Shown here one piece after another: positions 54,729 to 63,468 of a stretch of 64,000 nucleotides of DNA. Under the pieces are notes generated by a model. It did no database searches. It worked only from the letters and a program-made list of their open reading frames with translations, and was not told the origin of the DNA. Within the stretch, counting starts at the first letter, position 1. Each line of letters opens with the position of its first letter. The stretch comes from Corallium rubrum (Eukaryota > Cnidaria > Anthozoa > Scleralcyonacea > Coralliidae): assembly GCA_964035015.1 (NCBI GenBank), contig OZ035997.1, positions 29,383,567 to 29,447,566 of the forward strand, in the 5' to 3' direction. The position numbers and the translations under genes were made by a program.

Positions 54729-54954
54729 TTTATTTGTTTACTTTGTTTTTATTGGCTTACATGTGTTCACGTGATTCCCATTGTAGCTCTGCTATAAATA
54801 CGCGTGACCACATGTGAGTTGATTACTAATTTCTCCTGACGAAGGACCTTCGCTCGAAACGTCGAGAAGATTTTTCTCTGTTTTTCAGGCCAACGTGACT
54901 TAACCCTGGTAATATTTGGATTTCAACCGTGGCCGACGCTGTCCTAGAAGCTTT

Positions 54955-54957
<3 letters not shown>

Positions 54958-55022
<65 letters not shown>
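54958..55022. repeat. (TA)n microsatellite between two PLE ends
   Basis: About 32 TA dinucleotides lie between the 3' end of PLE 2 and the inverted end of PLE 4. Confidence 0.97.
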
Positions 55023-55026
<4 letters not shown>

Positions 55027-55890
55027 GTATAGTTACCTTAAAGTCTTCGCTACCAGAGGTTTTACCCTAAACGGGATCATCAGGCGACTGGAAAATATCG
55101 GTTAGTGGGCTGCTTAAATGCGTTGGTTGGGGCGTGGGTGGGGGCGTCGAAACGTCCGGCGCATTCCTTTGGAGTGTGGGTGTCGAAACGTTGCGCGCAT
55201 TCCTTTGATTGTTTAGGTTGTTGATCCGAAATATGTTTTTGTGCCGACAGGTCGAAACTATTTCTGATCTTTTGTTTAGCAAAAACTGTTTGTCTGCCTT
55301 CATGATGAAAAGCTTTTCGTCCAAACATAAATTGCATCCTCTTGATCCTCCCGTGTAAGAGATTGAGTGTTTTAGTACAGACCAGGTTATGGCGAAACTT
55401 TGATTTTTTTCTTTTAGATTCCAAATGTATTTCGAAAGTTCCGTCTCGTTTGAATACTTTTTATTCTGGAAAGATTTAGTATGGTTACAATATCGCTCTT
55501 TAAATGTACTTGCTGTCATGCCAATGTATTGCTTAGTGATGTTCGTGTTGCTTGTGGAAATAGATGCCTTGTATACCATGTTGTTTGTCATGCATTGCCC
55601 ACGTAGGGGGCAATTGTCCTTAATCCTGCAATTGCAACTGCTTGTAACTATGCTTAGTGGCTTGTTTTTCCTGATTATGCGTGAATTATGTTTCGTGATA
55701 ATAGACTTGGCGTTGTTCATGCAACTATAGCTACCCACACCCACGCTCCAAAGGAATGCGCCGGACGTTTCGACGCCCCCACCCACGCCCCAACCAACGC
55801 ATTTAAGCAGCCCACTAACCGATATTTTCCAGTCGCCTGATGATCCCGTTTAGGGTGAAACCTCTGGTAGCGAAGACTTTACGGTAACTA
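55023..55890 (-). mobile_element. Penelope-like element 4 fragment with inverted ends
   Basis: The minus-strand nuclease part (to about 55735) is followed by an inverted copy of its own 3' end (55733-55890). GCGCCGGACGTTTCGACGCC, CCACTAACCGATATTTTCCA and CTGATGATCCCGTTTAGGGT recur in both orientations. There is no reverse transcriptase. The nuclease is related to PLE 3 but clearly diverged. Confidence 0.85.
55067..55786 (-). CDS. PLE 4 GIY-YIG nuclease fragment
   Basis: The minus frame has SYSCMNNAKSIITKHNSRII, a cysteine cluster CNCRIKDNCPLRGQC, TKQYIGMTASTFKERYCNHT, SYTGGSRGCNLCLDEKLFIM and LLNKRSEIVSTCRHKN. It resembles PLE 3 at most positions. It ends in a Pro/Thr-rich tail absent from PLE 3 (STPTLQRNAPDVSTPPPTPQ) that is encoded by the terminal repeat itself. 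The start at 55786 lies in the inverted end, so the true N-terminus is missing. Confidence 0.8.
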   Translation of the reverse strand: MGGGVETSGAFLWSVGVGSYSCMNNAKSIITKHNSRIIRKNKPLSIVTSSCNCRIKDNCPLRGQCMTNNMVYKASISTSNTNITKQYIGMTASTFKERYCNHTKSFQNKKYSNETELSKYIWNLKEKNQSFAITWSVLKHSISYTGGSRGCNLCLDEKLFIMKADKQFLLNKRSEIVSTCRHKNIFRINNLNNQRNARNVSTPTLQRNAPDVSTPPPTPQPTHLSSPLTDIFQSPDDPV

Positions 55891-56031
55891 TAGTTCATGC
55901 TTTATATTTTGCTCTATCTAATCATGGTATTGAGCACTCTCTAACATTTCGTGAACCAAAACTCACTTATATATATATATATAGTTGACTTAACCCTGAC
56001 TACTTGACTTATATAGTTGACTTAACCCTGG

Positions 56032-56033
<2 letters not shown>

Positions 56034-56094
<61 letters not shown>
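56034..56094. repeat. (TA)n microsatellite
   Basis: About 30 TA dinucleotides, directly after a TTAACCCTGGTAATAT word identical to PLE 2 termini. Confidence 0.95.
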
Positions 56095-56098
<4 letters not shown>

Positions 56099-56735
56099 AA
56101 CAATTGTAATTAGAAACCTAACCACTCATTTTATATACGCACCTGAAGAGCTTACAATAAAGCGAAAACGTTTGTGCAATTTTACGAGTGGTTCTAGTAT
56201 GAATTATTCACAATATTGTCTCTTCTAGTTGTTTATGTACTGTATAATAAACGAGCAGGAGTGTTTTATCAGATATAAAGACACGAGGCGAAGCCGAGTG
56301 TTTTTATATCTGATAAAACACGAACTGCGAGTTTATTATACGGCTTCAAAAACGAACCACTTGGTAAGTTGATTGGCGGAGTTAGTTTGAAAAATAACCT
56401 TGTCTAAGCCGAGAAAATCAAAGCTAAAGTTTATGTAAATCAGGAGAAATCTTTATCACATATAAAGATACGATACGGTCATGATTTTCTTTTGTGTTTT
56501 CCTCATGAATTATTAATGAGTTTTTGAATGAAACTATAATGACGGATTAGCATGTGACTATTCTCTTCCAATGAGAATTGAGAAGACTTTGTGAATACTG
56601 CTGATCGACCCGAATGGCGAATACTCTGGTCGCATATATCGTGATTACCGTCATCAAACTGTTATATGGCACGTGTTTTTTAATTTTTTCACCTCCCCGT
56701 GCCGCAGCTGAGCATCGTTCGTTGTTTTCTCTCGA
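56095..56735. other. Unassigned, one strong hairpin
   Basis: GTGTTTTATCAGATATAAA and its reverse complement (56262 and 56310) form a hairpin with a short centre (ACGAGGCGAAGCCGAGTG). TTCTCTTCCAATGAGAATTG near 56560 also occurs inverted near 17255. No gene was supported. Confidence 0.45.
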
Positions 56736-56741
56736 ACGTTT

Positions 56742-57292
56742 ATGACTGATCCAATACACCCTCAACATATTGACATTGACGCCATCCGTATCGAACTGGG
56801 CGAGGAATCGCTCGCCCAACAACCGCTCGCTCAAGTTCATGTCGGGGATGAATTTGTAGCGCTACCGGCGCCAAACCCTCAAGTTCCAGTTAATAACCCT
56901 GGACCGGGGATGCTGGGCTTAACCATAGTCCCTAGAAATAAATTGTCTGGAAACGCGGCCAAAGTCTTTGTTCTAGGTTTTTGTTCACGTTTGTGCACCT
57001 TATTTCACCTTAACGCTTGCTGAACACATTGTATTTTTGGTATAATGAAGCAATCAACCAATAGCAGCGTTGCTTTATAAATATTAATGAACGTAAAACA
57101 AAAGATTGTGCACCTTATTTGCCACCCTCAACCTAAATTGTAGCTCATTGTTAACCGTTTTGATGTTCGCCGCGTCTCCAGACAATATAATTCTAGGGAC
57201 TATGGCTTAACCTTGTCAAAAAAACTACAACGGTTGCGAAACAGAGCTGCTCGCATTATAACTCGTCAGGGTTATAGTGTGCGCTCAAAAGA
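56742..57292 (+). mobile_element. LINE C-terminal fragment split by a hAT-like element
   Basis: After the inserted element, 57213-57292 encodes KKLQRLRNRAARIITRQGYS followed by VRSKDL, the typical end of a non-LTR reverse transcriptase protein. The frame before the insertion (56742-56924, MTDPIHPQHIDIDAI...) is not recognised and may be unrelated. The LINE remnant is on the opposite strand to the larger fragment at 57900-58850. Confidence 0.6.
56925..57204. mobile_element. hAT-like short element 'CATAGTCCCTAG', copy 2
   Basis: It is the inverse-orientation copy of 52471-52750, highly similar along about 280 bp, flanked by GCTTAACC at 56917-56924 and 57205-57212, an 8-base duplication. Confidence 0.88.
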
Positions 57293-57490
57293 TCTACACC
57301 CGTGGGGGCCTACCGGCGGATCACCATCAGGCAGCCCGACCCGAGAACCCGTCGTAGACAGTGTATAGGGCGTACTAAGGATACCCCTCTCGGATCAGCC
57401 ACCATGCAAAGCGCGGGCGTGGGGAAAGACCCGAACCAGCTCCCGTTGGGACGCCGCAAGGGCGGAGACAAACTTCCCCACATACTAAGC
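57293..57490. other. GC-rich block of unknown origin
   Basis: About 200 bp are clearly richer in G and C than anything nearby (for example CCTACCGGCGGATCACCATC). It interrupts a LINE-like sequence and leads directly into a minisatellite, so it probably belongs to an inserted element. Not recognised. Confidence 0.5.
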
Positions 57491-57770
57491 CAAACATAAT
57501 TTACATGCACGAGTCCACACAGCAAGTGTATAGAAAAATACTAAACTCATGCAACATAATTTTAAAGCACAAGACCACACAGCAAGTGCATACAAAAATA
57601 CTAAGCGAAACATAATTTCAAAGCACAAGACCACACAGCAAGCGCATAGCAAAATACTAAATCCAACCTAATTGAGAAACACTAGAACACAAAGCAAGTG
57701 CCTAAGTATACGAAATATTAAACGAAACATAATTTTAGATGCGCTAGATCGCCCAGGAAATACATAGACA
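57491..57770. repeat. Minisatellite, unit about 60 bp
   Basis: The words ACATAATTTxAAAGCAC, GACCACACAGCAAGTGCATA and CAAAAATACTAA recur four to five times with a spacing of about 58-62 bases, diverging to the right. Confidence 0.85.
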
Positions 57771-57899
57771 AATATTGACTAAACAATAGTGGGTGCAGCA
57801 AATCACCCAAGCAACCGTAAATACAATAATGACTAAAGCAAAAGATAAGAAACCAACCTGAGGAGCTGGAGCCTGGAGCAGGTGGTGGCACCGGTAGCA

Positions 57900-58850
57900 G
57901 ACCTGAGAGCAATAATCAAAGTATGCATGTTGAATTAAGGATTGGTAAACAATTATTAATGTATTATGATCAACGATGTCCCTCAGACGTCTGAGAATGT
58001 TTAAACCAGGAGTAACTTTCGTTGTTATAAGGTCAACTTGCGCACCCCAGGTAAGCCTCTCATCTATCGTTAAACCAAGCGATTTAGTTGTCTTTAGCCT
58101 ACGAATTGTCATATCACCTATTTTTAATGATGGTCCTTCTTGGATGTTGGCTAGTTTTTGGTTTGAACCAATGATCATATAGTCTGTTTTACTTCTATTT
58201 AATGTTTCTATTTAATGTAGATTCCATCCAGATTAAGATATTTTCCAAATCTTCGTTTAATTTTTTGGTAATTATATTGACATCAATAATTGTTAGTTGT
58301 TTGCTGTACAAGCTGTGTTAGTTAGTAATACTCAGAAAAACTCTGAGCTCAGAAGGTTGTGGGATCGAGTCCCGCTCAGAGCTCAGAGTTTTTCTGAGTA
58401 TTACTAACTAACACAGCTTGTACAGCAAACAACTAACAATTATTACTAACATCAAGCTGCAATTTCTGAAACTAACTATATTGACATCATTACTCGATGT
58501 CATTATTTGAGTATCATCGGCGAACATATCAGGTCGCGTAGTTTTCAAACATTTGGGTAAGTCGTTTATGTAAATTAGAATAACAAGGGACCCAAAACCG
58601 ATCCTTGTGGTATTCCTGTTAACATACATAGAGGTTTAGAAGTCCGACCATTCACTTGGCAATATTGTATACGATCAGATAGATAAGATCTTATCCAGTC
58701 GTGGGCATTACCTTTTATATCATATATATCAAGTTTACTTAGTAAAGTTTTGTGATCTACAGTATCAAATGTTTTCTTAAGTCAAGGAAAACCACTCCAT
58801 TTAGTTGACCTATATCCATATTTTTTGTACCATTGGTTAGTAATAGACCA
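57900..58850 (-). mobile_element. LINE reverse transcriptase fragment
   Basis: Minus-strand frames give VVFLDLRKAFDTVDHKTLL, WIRSYLSDRIQYCQVNGR, GIPQGSVLGPLLF, INDLP and FADDTQI (the catalytic FADD). The C-terminal KSLGLTIDERLTWGAQVDLI and LIQHAYFDYCSQVC follow. Frameshifts and an inserted SINE-like sequence (58286-58476) break it, and it stops at about 57900 where GC-rich sequence takes over. It is a decayed non-LTR element. Confidence 0.85.
58286..58476. mobile_element. Palindromic SINE-like insertion within the LINE
   Basis: The insertion is flanked by a 13-base direct repeat TATATTGACATCA (58273-58285 and 58477-58489). It is mostly a palindrome: TTGTTAGTTGTTTGCTGTAC and its reverse complement frame a centre with AAGGTTGTGGGATCGAGTCC, which resembles a tRNA T arm. 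A variable-length target repeat plus a tRNA-like core suggests a LINE-mobilised SINE that formed a hairpin copy. Confidence 0.75.
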
Positions 58851-58965
58851 ATCAGAGGCTGAGATAGCCTAGTCTCCACCAGGGCCATTTGTTCCCGCCA
58901 TCTTGGCCCAGTTCCCTACAAATGGCCCTGGGTGCGAGATTGGGCAGACCAGTGGTCAAAATTAC

Positions 58966-59094
58966 CTATACAAATAAATCCATCTCCAGAAAACCCAGCT
59001 TTGCATTTACACGTGTAAGATCCAATATTGTTTGTACAATTTGCATTGACATGACATGCACTGGGCCCTGCTGACGTGGCACATTCGTCGATAT
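58966..59094 (-). CDS. Calcium-binding EGF-like exon 2
   Basis: This 129-bp phase 1-1 exon has acceptor CTTATCTCTTTTAAAG and donor GTAATTTT. It encodes one complete cbEGF domain: IDECATSAGPSACHVNANC, then TNNIGSYTCKCKAGFSGDGF and IC. All six cysteines are present, the calcium-binding pattern D-I-D-E is at the start (the first Asp is split by the intron), and C-x-N-x4-Y-x-C-x-C fits the Asp/Asn hydroxylation consensus. Phase 1-1 single-domain exons are typical of EGF-repeat extracellular proteins. It is very similar to the exon at 61315. Confidence 0.85.
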   Translation of the reverse strand: MSTNVPRQQGPVHVMSMQIVQTILDLTRVNAKLGFLEMDLFV

Positions 59095-59614
59095 CTTTAA
59101 AAGAGATAAGAAAAATATGGCATAAACACAATTAGTATCAACCAACTAGTGGTCTAATAGAAGAAATAAAACTGTTGATTAAAATCACTAAAAAGAATAT
59201 GACATCAAAAATTGGATAGCAAAGTGTAATTGTATCTATACGCGGGTCGGTGCTCCCATGCGAAAATAATAACTCGACAAGATTGGAATTAGCGCATGCG
59301 CAGCCGCTCTAATTATCACAAATTGTATACTCTTTTAACAAGTACAAAATACGTCCTTTTCCGCCACTGGCGTCAAAAATTGACGTAGTAGTGGAATATC
59401 TCGTATTCGGCATTTTCCCGCAGGTTAGACTTAGAATAAATAGGCCTCATGGGCGTCGCCATTTTAGACTTGACGACGTAAAATAGTTGCACTTAATATT
59501 CGAAGACAATTATGGTTTCATTGTTTTATAACGATAAAGGCAACCATTTTACGTCATCCCTATCAACAATTTTCTTTCAAGCTAATGAATTGTAAACAGA
59601 TTCAGATTTCAGAA
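59095..59614. repeat. Intron segment duplicated with the EGF exon (copy 2)
   Basis: From the exon to about 59550 the intron matches 61441-62280: TGACATCAAAAATTGG, CAACAAGATTGGAATTAGCG-like, GCAACCATTTTACGTCATC and ATTTTCCCGCA words follow in the same order, though the second unit is interrupted by insertions. Confidence 0.75.
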
Positions 59615-60420
59615 TATCATTCACTCAATGCCAATGAATAAGGCCACTGGACACGATAAAATACCAATCCGTATTCCTAAGTCCTGCCTATCTATTTGAC
59701 TGCTATGTCGATGACAGTAAATTTTATATTTCATTTCCAATCCATGACAGAACCAAGGCTATGACTGGAATTGATGATGCGCAACTGGTGTTTTGATAAC
59801 AGTCTACTCTTGAATCCAAAGAAAATAAAGCTAATGGTTTATGGCAGCCGACAACTGTTATCAAACCTACCTGACCCAGGCACGTAGCCAGGATTTTGAA
59901 AGGGGGGTGCCGAAATCAAAATAAATTTTTAGGGGGGTCCGGGGGCATACTCCCCTGGGAAATTTTGAAATCGAGAGTCGCTGAAATGCCATTTCCTGGC
60001 TTTTGGAGGAAGATTTTACAGGCTCTAAAGGTTAAAAAACGTCATATAAAATACTCAAAACACGCAAACGTCACATGGATACTCAAAATGCATACACTCA
60101 GTAGATTGAATACACTGTTTACAGTTTATTTCCTGACACAATTGATATTGCATCAGTTTTGTAGTTACATGTCTGTCGTTTTATATCAAAAGGGGGGGAG
60201 CCGCGGCTCCCCCGGCTCCCCCCCTGGCTACGTCCCTGACCTGACCTCCGTGTAACATTACTGTATTAGGAAAAGAAATCCAACCCGGTGTAATTTTCGA
60301 TCAGAACCTCAGTTTTGATGAACATATTACGAAAACTGTATCTTCTTGTATGTCGATTTTAGGCCAGATAAATCGTGTTAAGCATGCATTTAATAGGAAT
60401 ACTCTTATTACAGTAATACG
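59615..60420 (+). mobile_element. LINE fragment, plus strand, with nested hAT-like element
   Basis: The frames, with stops, contain NANKATGHDKIPIRI, YVDDSKFYISFPIHDRTKAM, NPKKIKLMVYGSR and, after the nested element, GVIFDQNLSFDEHITKTVSS then GQINRVKHAF. These are reverse transcriptase and C-terminal motifs of a non-LTR element unlike the one at 57900. It is dead. Confidence 0.75.
59877..60238. mobile_element. hAT-like non-autonomous element, copy 2
   Basis: Ends CAGGCACGTAGCCAGGATTT and TGGCTACGTCCCTG are flanked by a perfect 8-bp duplication ACCTGACC (59869-59876 and 60239-60246). The interior is closely similar to 13809-14144, including GTCATATAAAATACTCAAAA. It is non-coding. Confidence 0.92.
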
Positions 60421-61314
60421 ATGATCGCCTTGGATTGAGGGGAAAATGAGGGAATATTAGAAGACAAAGAAATCCTTTGTCTTCTTCTAAATTTCCCGCT
60501 TGCATATATATATATTTTCCCTCATCAAAAATTCTGTAGACTCAATTTTTTTGAAAAATAGAAAACCATACTTTTTCTTCGATAAAGAAATTGGGTCTGC
60601 AGAATATTTTAAAAATCTGCCTATTGATTACCTAAATTTAAAGAAATGTTTTAATGCAAAAAAAAATGGGGGTCACCAAACTCGTTTTTGAAATAAATTG
60701 AATTACGTAAATTTACGGCCAATACACGGCAGTACACTTTACTACATCAATACAAATTAAACTTGTAGATACTAAATTTGTCGATGTTAAGAAGGTATTT
60801 GTGGGCGACGACGACTTAGGTTGTTAGCTAGAGAGGCCTATACTGGACGCACAATGGTTCAGCTTAAAACCACATTGCATTAACAAGAGAAGAAACTTGA
60901 AATTAGTAATCGTATAAATTATTACAATTAGAGAGTATTTTTTATCCGTATGATCAGTGCATTAAATTCTTAACATTATACTGATTGTTCGCAAGAAGGG
61001 TTCGACGTTATTATGTATTCTAATATGTCAATTTATTTAGACATATAAAAGTGAACACTAATTAAACCGAAACGGTTTTTTTTAAATAAAGGACCAGCAA
61101 AGAAGTTACTTATTTCTTTTTCTTATATATCTATAGTAACTTCGAAGGCTATACACGGTATATGCATGTATGTTAAAGTATGTGCGGTGTATATATTAGG
61201 TATTTATCTACGGTATATATGTATGTGAGTCGTCTCAATAAACGAAAGCATGTACAATAAGAACCAATAAATTACTAGACCATTAATTACGATAAACAGC
61301 TGGAATGTAGTTAC
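60421..61314. other. Intron-like sequence, nothing recognised
   Basis: This AT-rich stretch lies between LINE remains and the first EGF exon. A 63-codon plus frame (60500-60691) is lysine-rich and not recognised. Confidence 0.4.
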
Positions 61315-61440
61315 CTATACAAGAAAATCCATCTCCAGAAAACCCAGCTTTGCATTTGCACATGTAGTTCCCAATAGTGTTTGTACAATTTGCATTAACA
61401 TGACATGCAATAGACCTTGAAGTGGAACATTCGTCAATAT
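61315..61440 (-). CDS. Calcium-binding EGF-like exon 1
   Basis: This 126-bp phase 1-1 exon has acceptor TATATAATTTAG and donor GTAACTAC. It encodes IDECSTSRSIACHVNANC, then TNTIGNYMCKCKAGFSGDGF and SC, a complete six-cysteine cbEGF domain with the hydroxylation consensus. It shares most residues and codons with the exon at 58966, one codon longer there. On the minus strand it precedes that exon by about 2.2 kb, so the two would encode consecutive EGF repeats of one secreted or membrane protein. The remaining gene lies partly outside the window. Confidence 0.85.
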   Translation of the reverse strand: MLTNVPLQGLLHVMLMQIVQTLLGTTCANAKLGFLEMDFLV

Positions 61441-62345
61441 CTAAATTATATAGATTAAGGATGGTACTATGTAGATAATAACACTATTTCAGTTAGAGAT
61501 GAGGATAGAAGAATTAGAAATGTTTTTAAAATCATTGAAAAAATAACATGACATTAAAAATTGGTTAGCAATATGTAATTGTATTTACGCAGACCATTGC
61601 TCCCGTGATAATATGACACCTCAACAAGATTGGAATTAGCGCGTGCGCACCCGCACTAATTAAATATCTGACGTCACGGCGGTCATATTGATGCAACCAT
61701 CTTTATCTTATGGGAATTTAACTCTGTTCTTTCTTACTCAAATATTTCGTATTGTTTCATCACCCCCAACGGGGCCACCGCTCATGTGATCGTGAGTGAA
61801 AACGATTGTATAAACTTTTAACAAAATACAGAATACGTCATTTTCCGCCACTGACGTCAAGCTCAATCTTTTAAATTCTACTAAAAATATACAAAAGCCT
61901 AAAACAATAAACCAAATTATAAAAGATTCAAAAAGCAAATTGGAAAATAATTGACGTCGTGATGGAAAATTGCGTTTTTGGCGAGGCTGGATTTTCCCGC
62001 ATGTTTGAACAAATAGGCCTTGTCGCCACCTTGGATGACATAAAATAGTTGCACATAATGGCTTTATAACAATAAAGGTGGATTTCCATTCAGTGCATTT
62101 TATCGCGCGATCGACTTTTTGCGATCGCTTTCTTTTGAATTGTGGGTTGTCAAGCGGAACGCATTCATTAGCTTTGGTTGAATACACACATTTCAAAAGA
62201 AAGCGATCGAGAAAAGTCGATCGCGCGACAAAATGCACTGAATGGAAATCCAGCTTAAGTGCAACCATTTTACGTCATCAAATCCAGGACGGCAGAGCCC
62301 AATATGCCTATTTGTTCAAACATGCCGAAATCTCTTTTTTTAAAG
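61441..62345. repeat. Intron duplicated with the EGF exon (copy 1), with nested inverted repeats
   Basis: The left part matches the intron at 59095-59550. From about 61980 to 62345, ATTTTCCCGCATGTTTGAAC, AAATAGGCC and ATGACATAAAATxGTTGCAC-type words are mirrored, forming an outer palindrome around the short element at 62074-62257. The minus frame spanning this block is a by-product. Confidence 0.7.
62074..62257. mobile_element. Short inverted-repeat element, diverged TTAAGCTGG family
   Basis: AAAGGTGGATTTCCATTCAG and its mirrored CTGAATGGAAATCCAGCTTA enclose GCGCGATCGACTTTT in both orientations. The layout is the same as at 29761 and 39887. Confidence 0.85.
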
Positions 62346-62404
62346 GCGTGTCTATAAAACCATTTAAAATGTACAGGTGAGACCATTTCTTTGATATCCT
62401 GGTT

Positions 62405-62905
62405 GTTATACACAGCAAAAAATGATTTTCTTATTAAGAATTTTTTTTCTTATTTTAAGAAAATTTTTCTTAAAACAAGAAAATCATTTTCTTAGAAAGA
62501 AATAAATTCTTAAAATAAGAAAATCATTTTCTCAGTAAGAAAAAAAATTCTTAAAATAAGAAAATCATTTTCACCGTTTTCCTAGTAAGAAAAAACATTC
62601 TTAAAATAAGAAAATTATTTTCTTATTAAGAAAAAAAAATTCTTAAAATGAGAAAAAAGTTTTTTGCAAGGATCGAGATTTACTAGTATCTTAAAACAAG
62701 AAAATATTTTATACGAATGAGAAAACCAGTTTCTTAAAATGAGAAATATTTTCAAGCATATGTTCAACATTTTTCACTTTCTCAAAACAAGAAAATATTT
62801 TCTTAAAATGAGAAAACCATTTTTTTACAATAAGAAGTATATTTCCTTAGAACATGCCGAACATTTTTCATTTTCTTAAAACAAAAAAACCCAGTTTCTC
62901 TCAAT
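62405..62905. repeat. Palindromic minisatellite of TTCTTAAAATAAGAAAAT
   Basis: The 18-base word, and its near-complement ATTTTCTTA(T/G), recur more than ten times in alternating orientation. The array is almost pure A/T with G/C only in the AAGAA/TTCTT core. Confidence 0.9.
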
Positions 62906-63416
62906 AAAAATATTTTCTAGCACATGCATGCATATATGTGCCACTGGAATATTCTATTCGATTTTTTATTCATCTCTATAAGTTATAACATTGAGCTTCA
63001 AATGCTTTTCCAAGTTTACCATTTGTCATATTTTGTTTATAAGTGTTTCACCAATATTTCCACCAAACTTTAACTATATACCTTTCATATCTTCAAAATT
63101 CCTCTGCTAACAGATATTTAGTGCAGCATGCTACACACTATTTGATTAGACACAAAACTTGTCAAATGACCTAAATATACTGGCCCATAAAGTTGAATTA
63201 AAAAGTAGAAATATTAATTTGTAAAACTCATGCAATGTATGGCTTTCGACTTTCGAGTGACTATGGCGAATTTACATAAACGTTTTGTGCTACCTTAAGA
63301 CCACGCGAGGCTAACGCGGGATTATTATCCCATGATGACACGGAAACCGGGTGACGCGTTCATTTTCGAATTGGAAGTTCGTTGGTGATTGCAATATATT
63401 TGCTTCTGGTTTATAA
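62906..63416. other. Upstream region of a possible plus-strand gene
   Basis: It is AT-rich to about 63240, then carries CpGs (ACGCGAGGCTAACGCGGG, GGGTGACGCGTTC). A TATA-like TTTATAAATG touches the candidate start codon, so it is more likely incidental than a core promoter. Nothing else was recognised. Confidence 0.3.
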
Positions 63417-63468
63417 ATGGTTCTTCGCTGGACGTATACAGACGATGGATGCGATCATATTATTGAAG
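63417..63468 (+). CDS. Possible first coding exon of an unknown gene
   Basis: The ATG at 63417 opens MVLRWTYTDDGCDHIIE, and after one more base comes a strong donor GTAAGTCA (phase 1). Position after a CpG-bearing stretch supports a gene start. The product cannot be named from 17 residues and no following exon is seen before the window ends. Confidence 0.35.

Larger units (their letters stand above)
51889..54957 (+). mobile_element. Penelope-like element 2, main copy, internally deleted
   Basis: In order: N-terminal region (51896-52474), an inserted hAT-like short element (52471-52750), reverse transcriptase (about 52950-54197), a connecting region, a truncated nuclease (to about 54684) and the 3' end. 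About 400 bp are missing between the nuclease middle (NNVQNKPVA) and the 3' untranslated part (AAATTGGGTCAGCACCTGC), judged against the intact copy at 51032-51888. A TA array follows. Confidence 0.85.

Noticed and set aside
55086-55105. Hammerhead in the left end of PLE 4
   Set aside because: On the minus strand this copy reads TAAAAC instead of TGAAAC after stem II, so the core GAAA is lost; the right copy keeps it but has an extra base before G12.
61738-62268. 176-codon minus-strand frame
   Set aside because: Most of it lies in nested palindromes (61980-62345), giving repeated KxDRAxKCTEWKS-type words on both strands; no domain.
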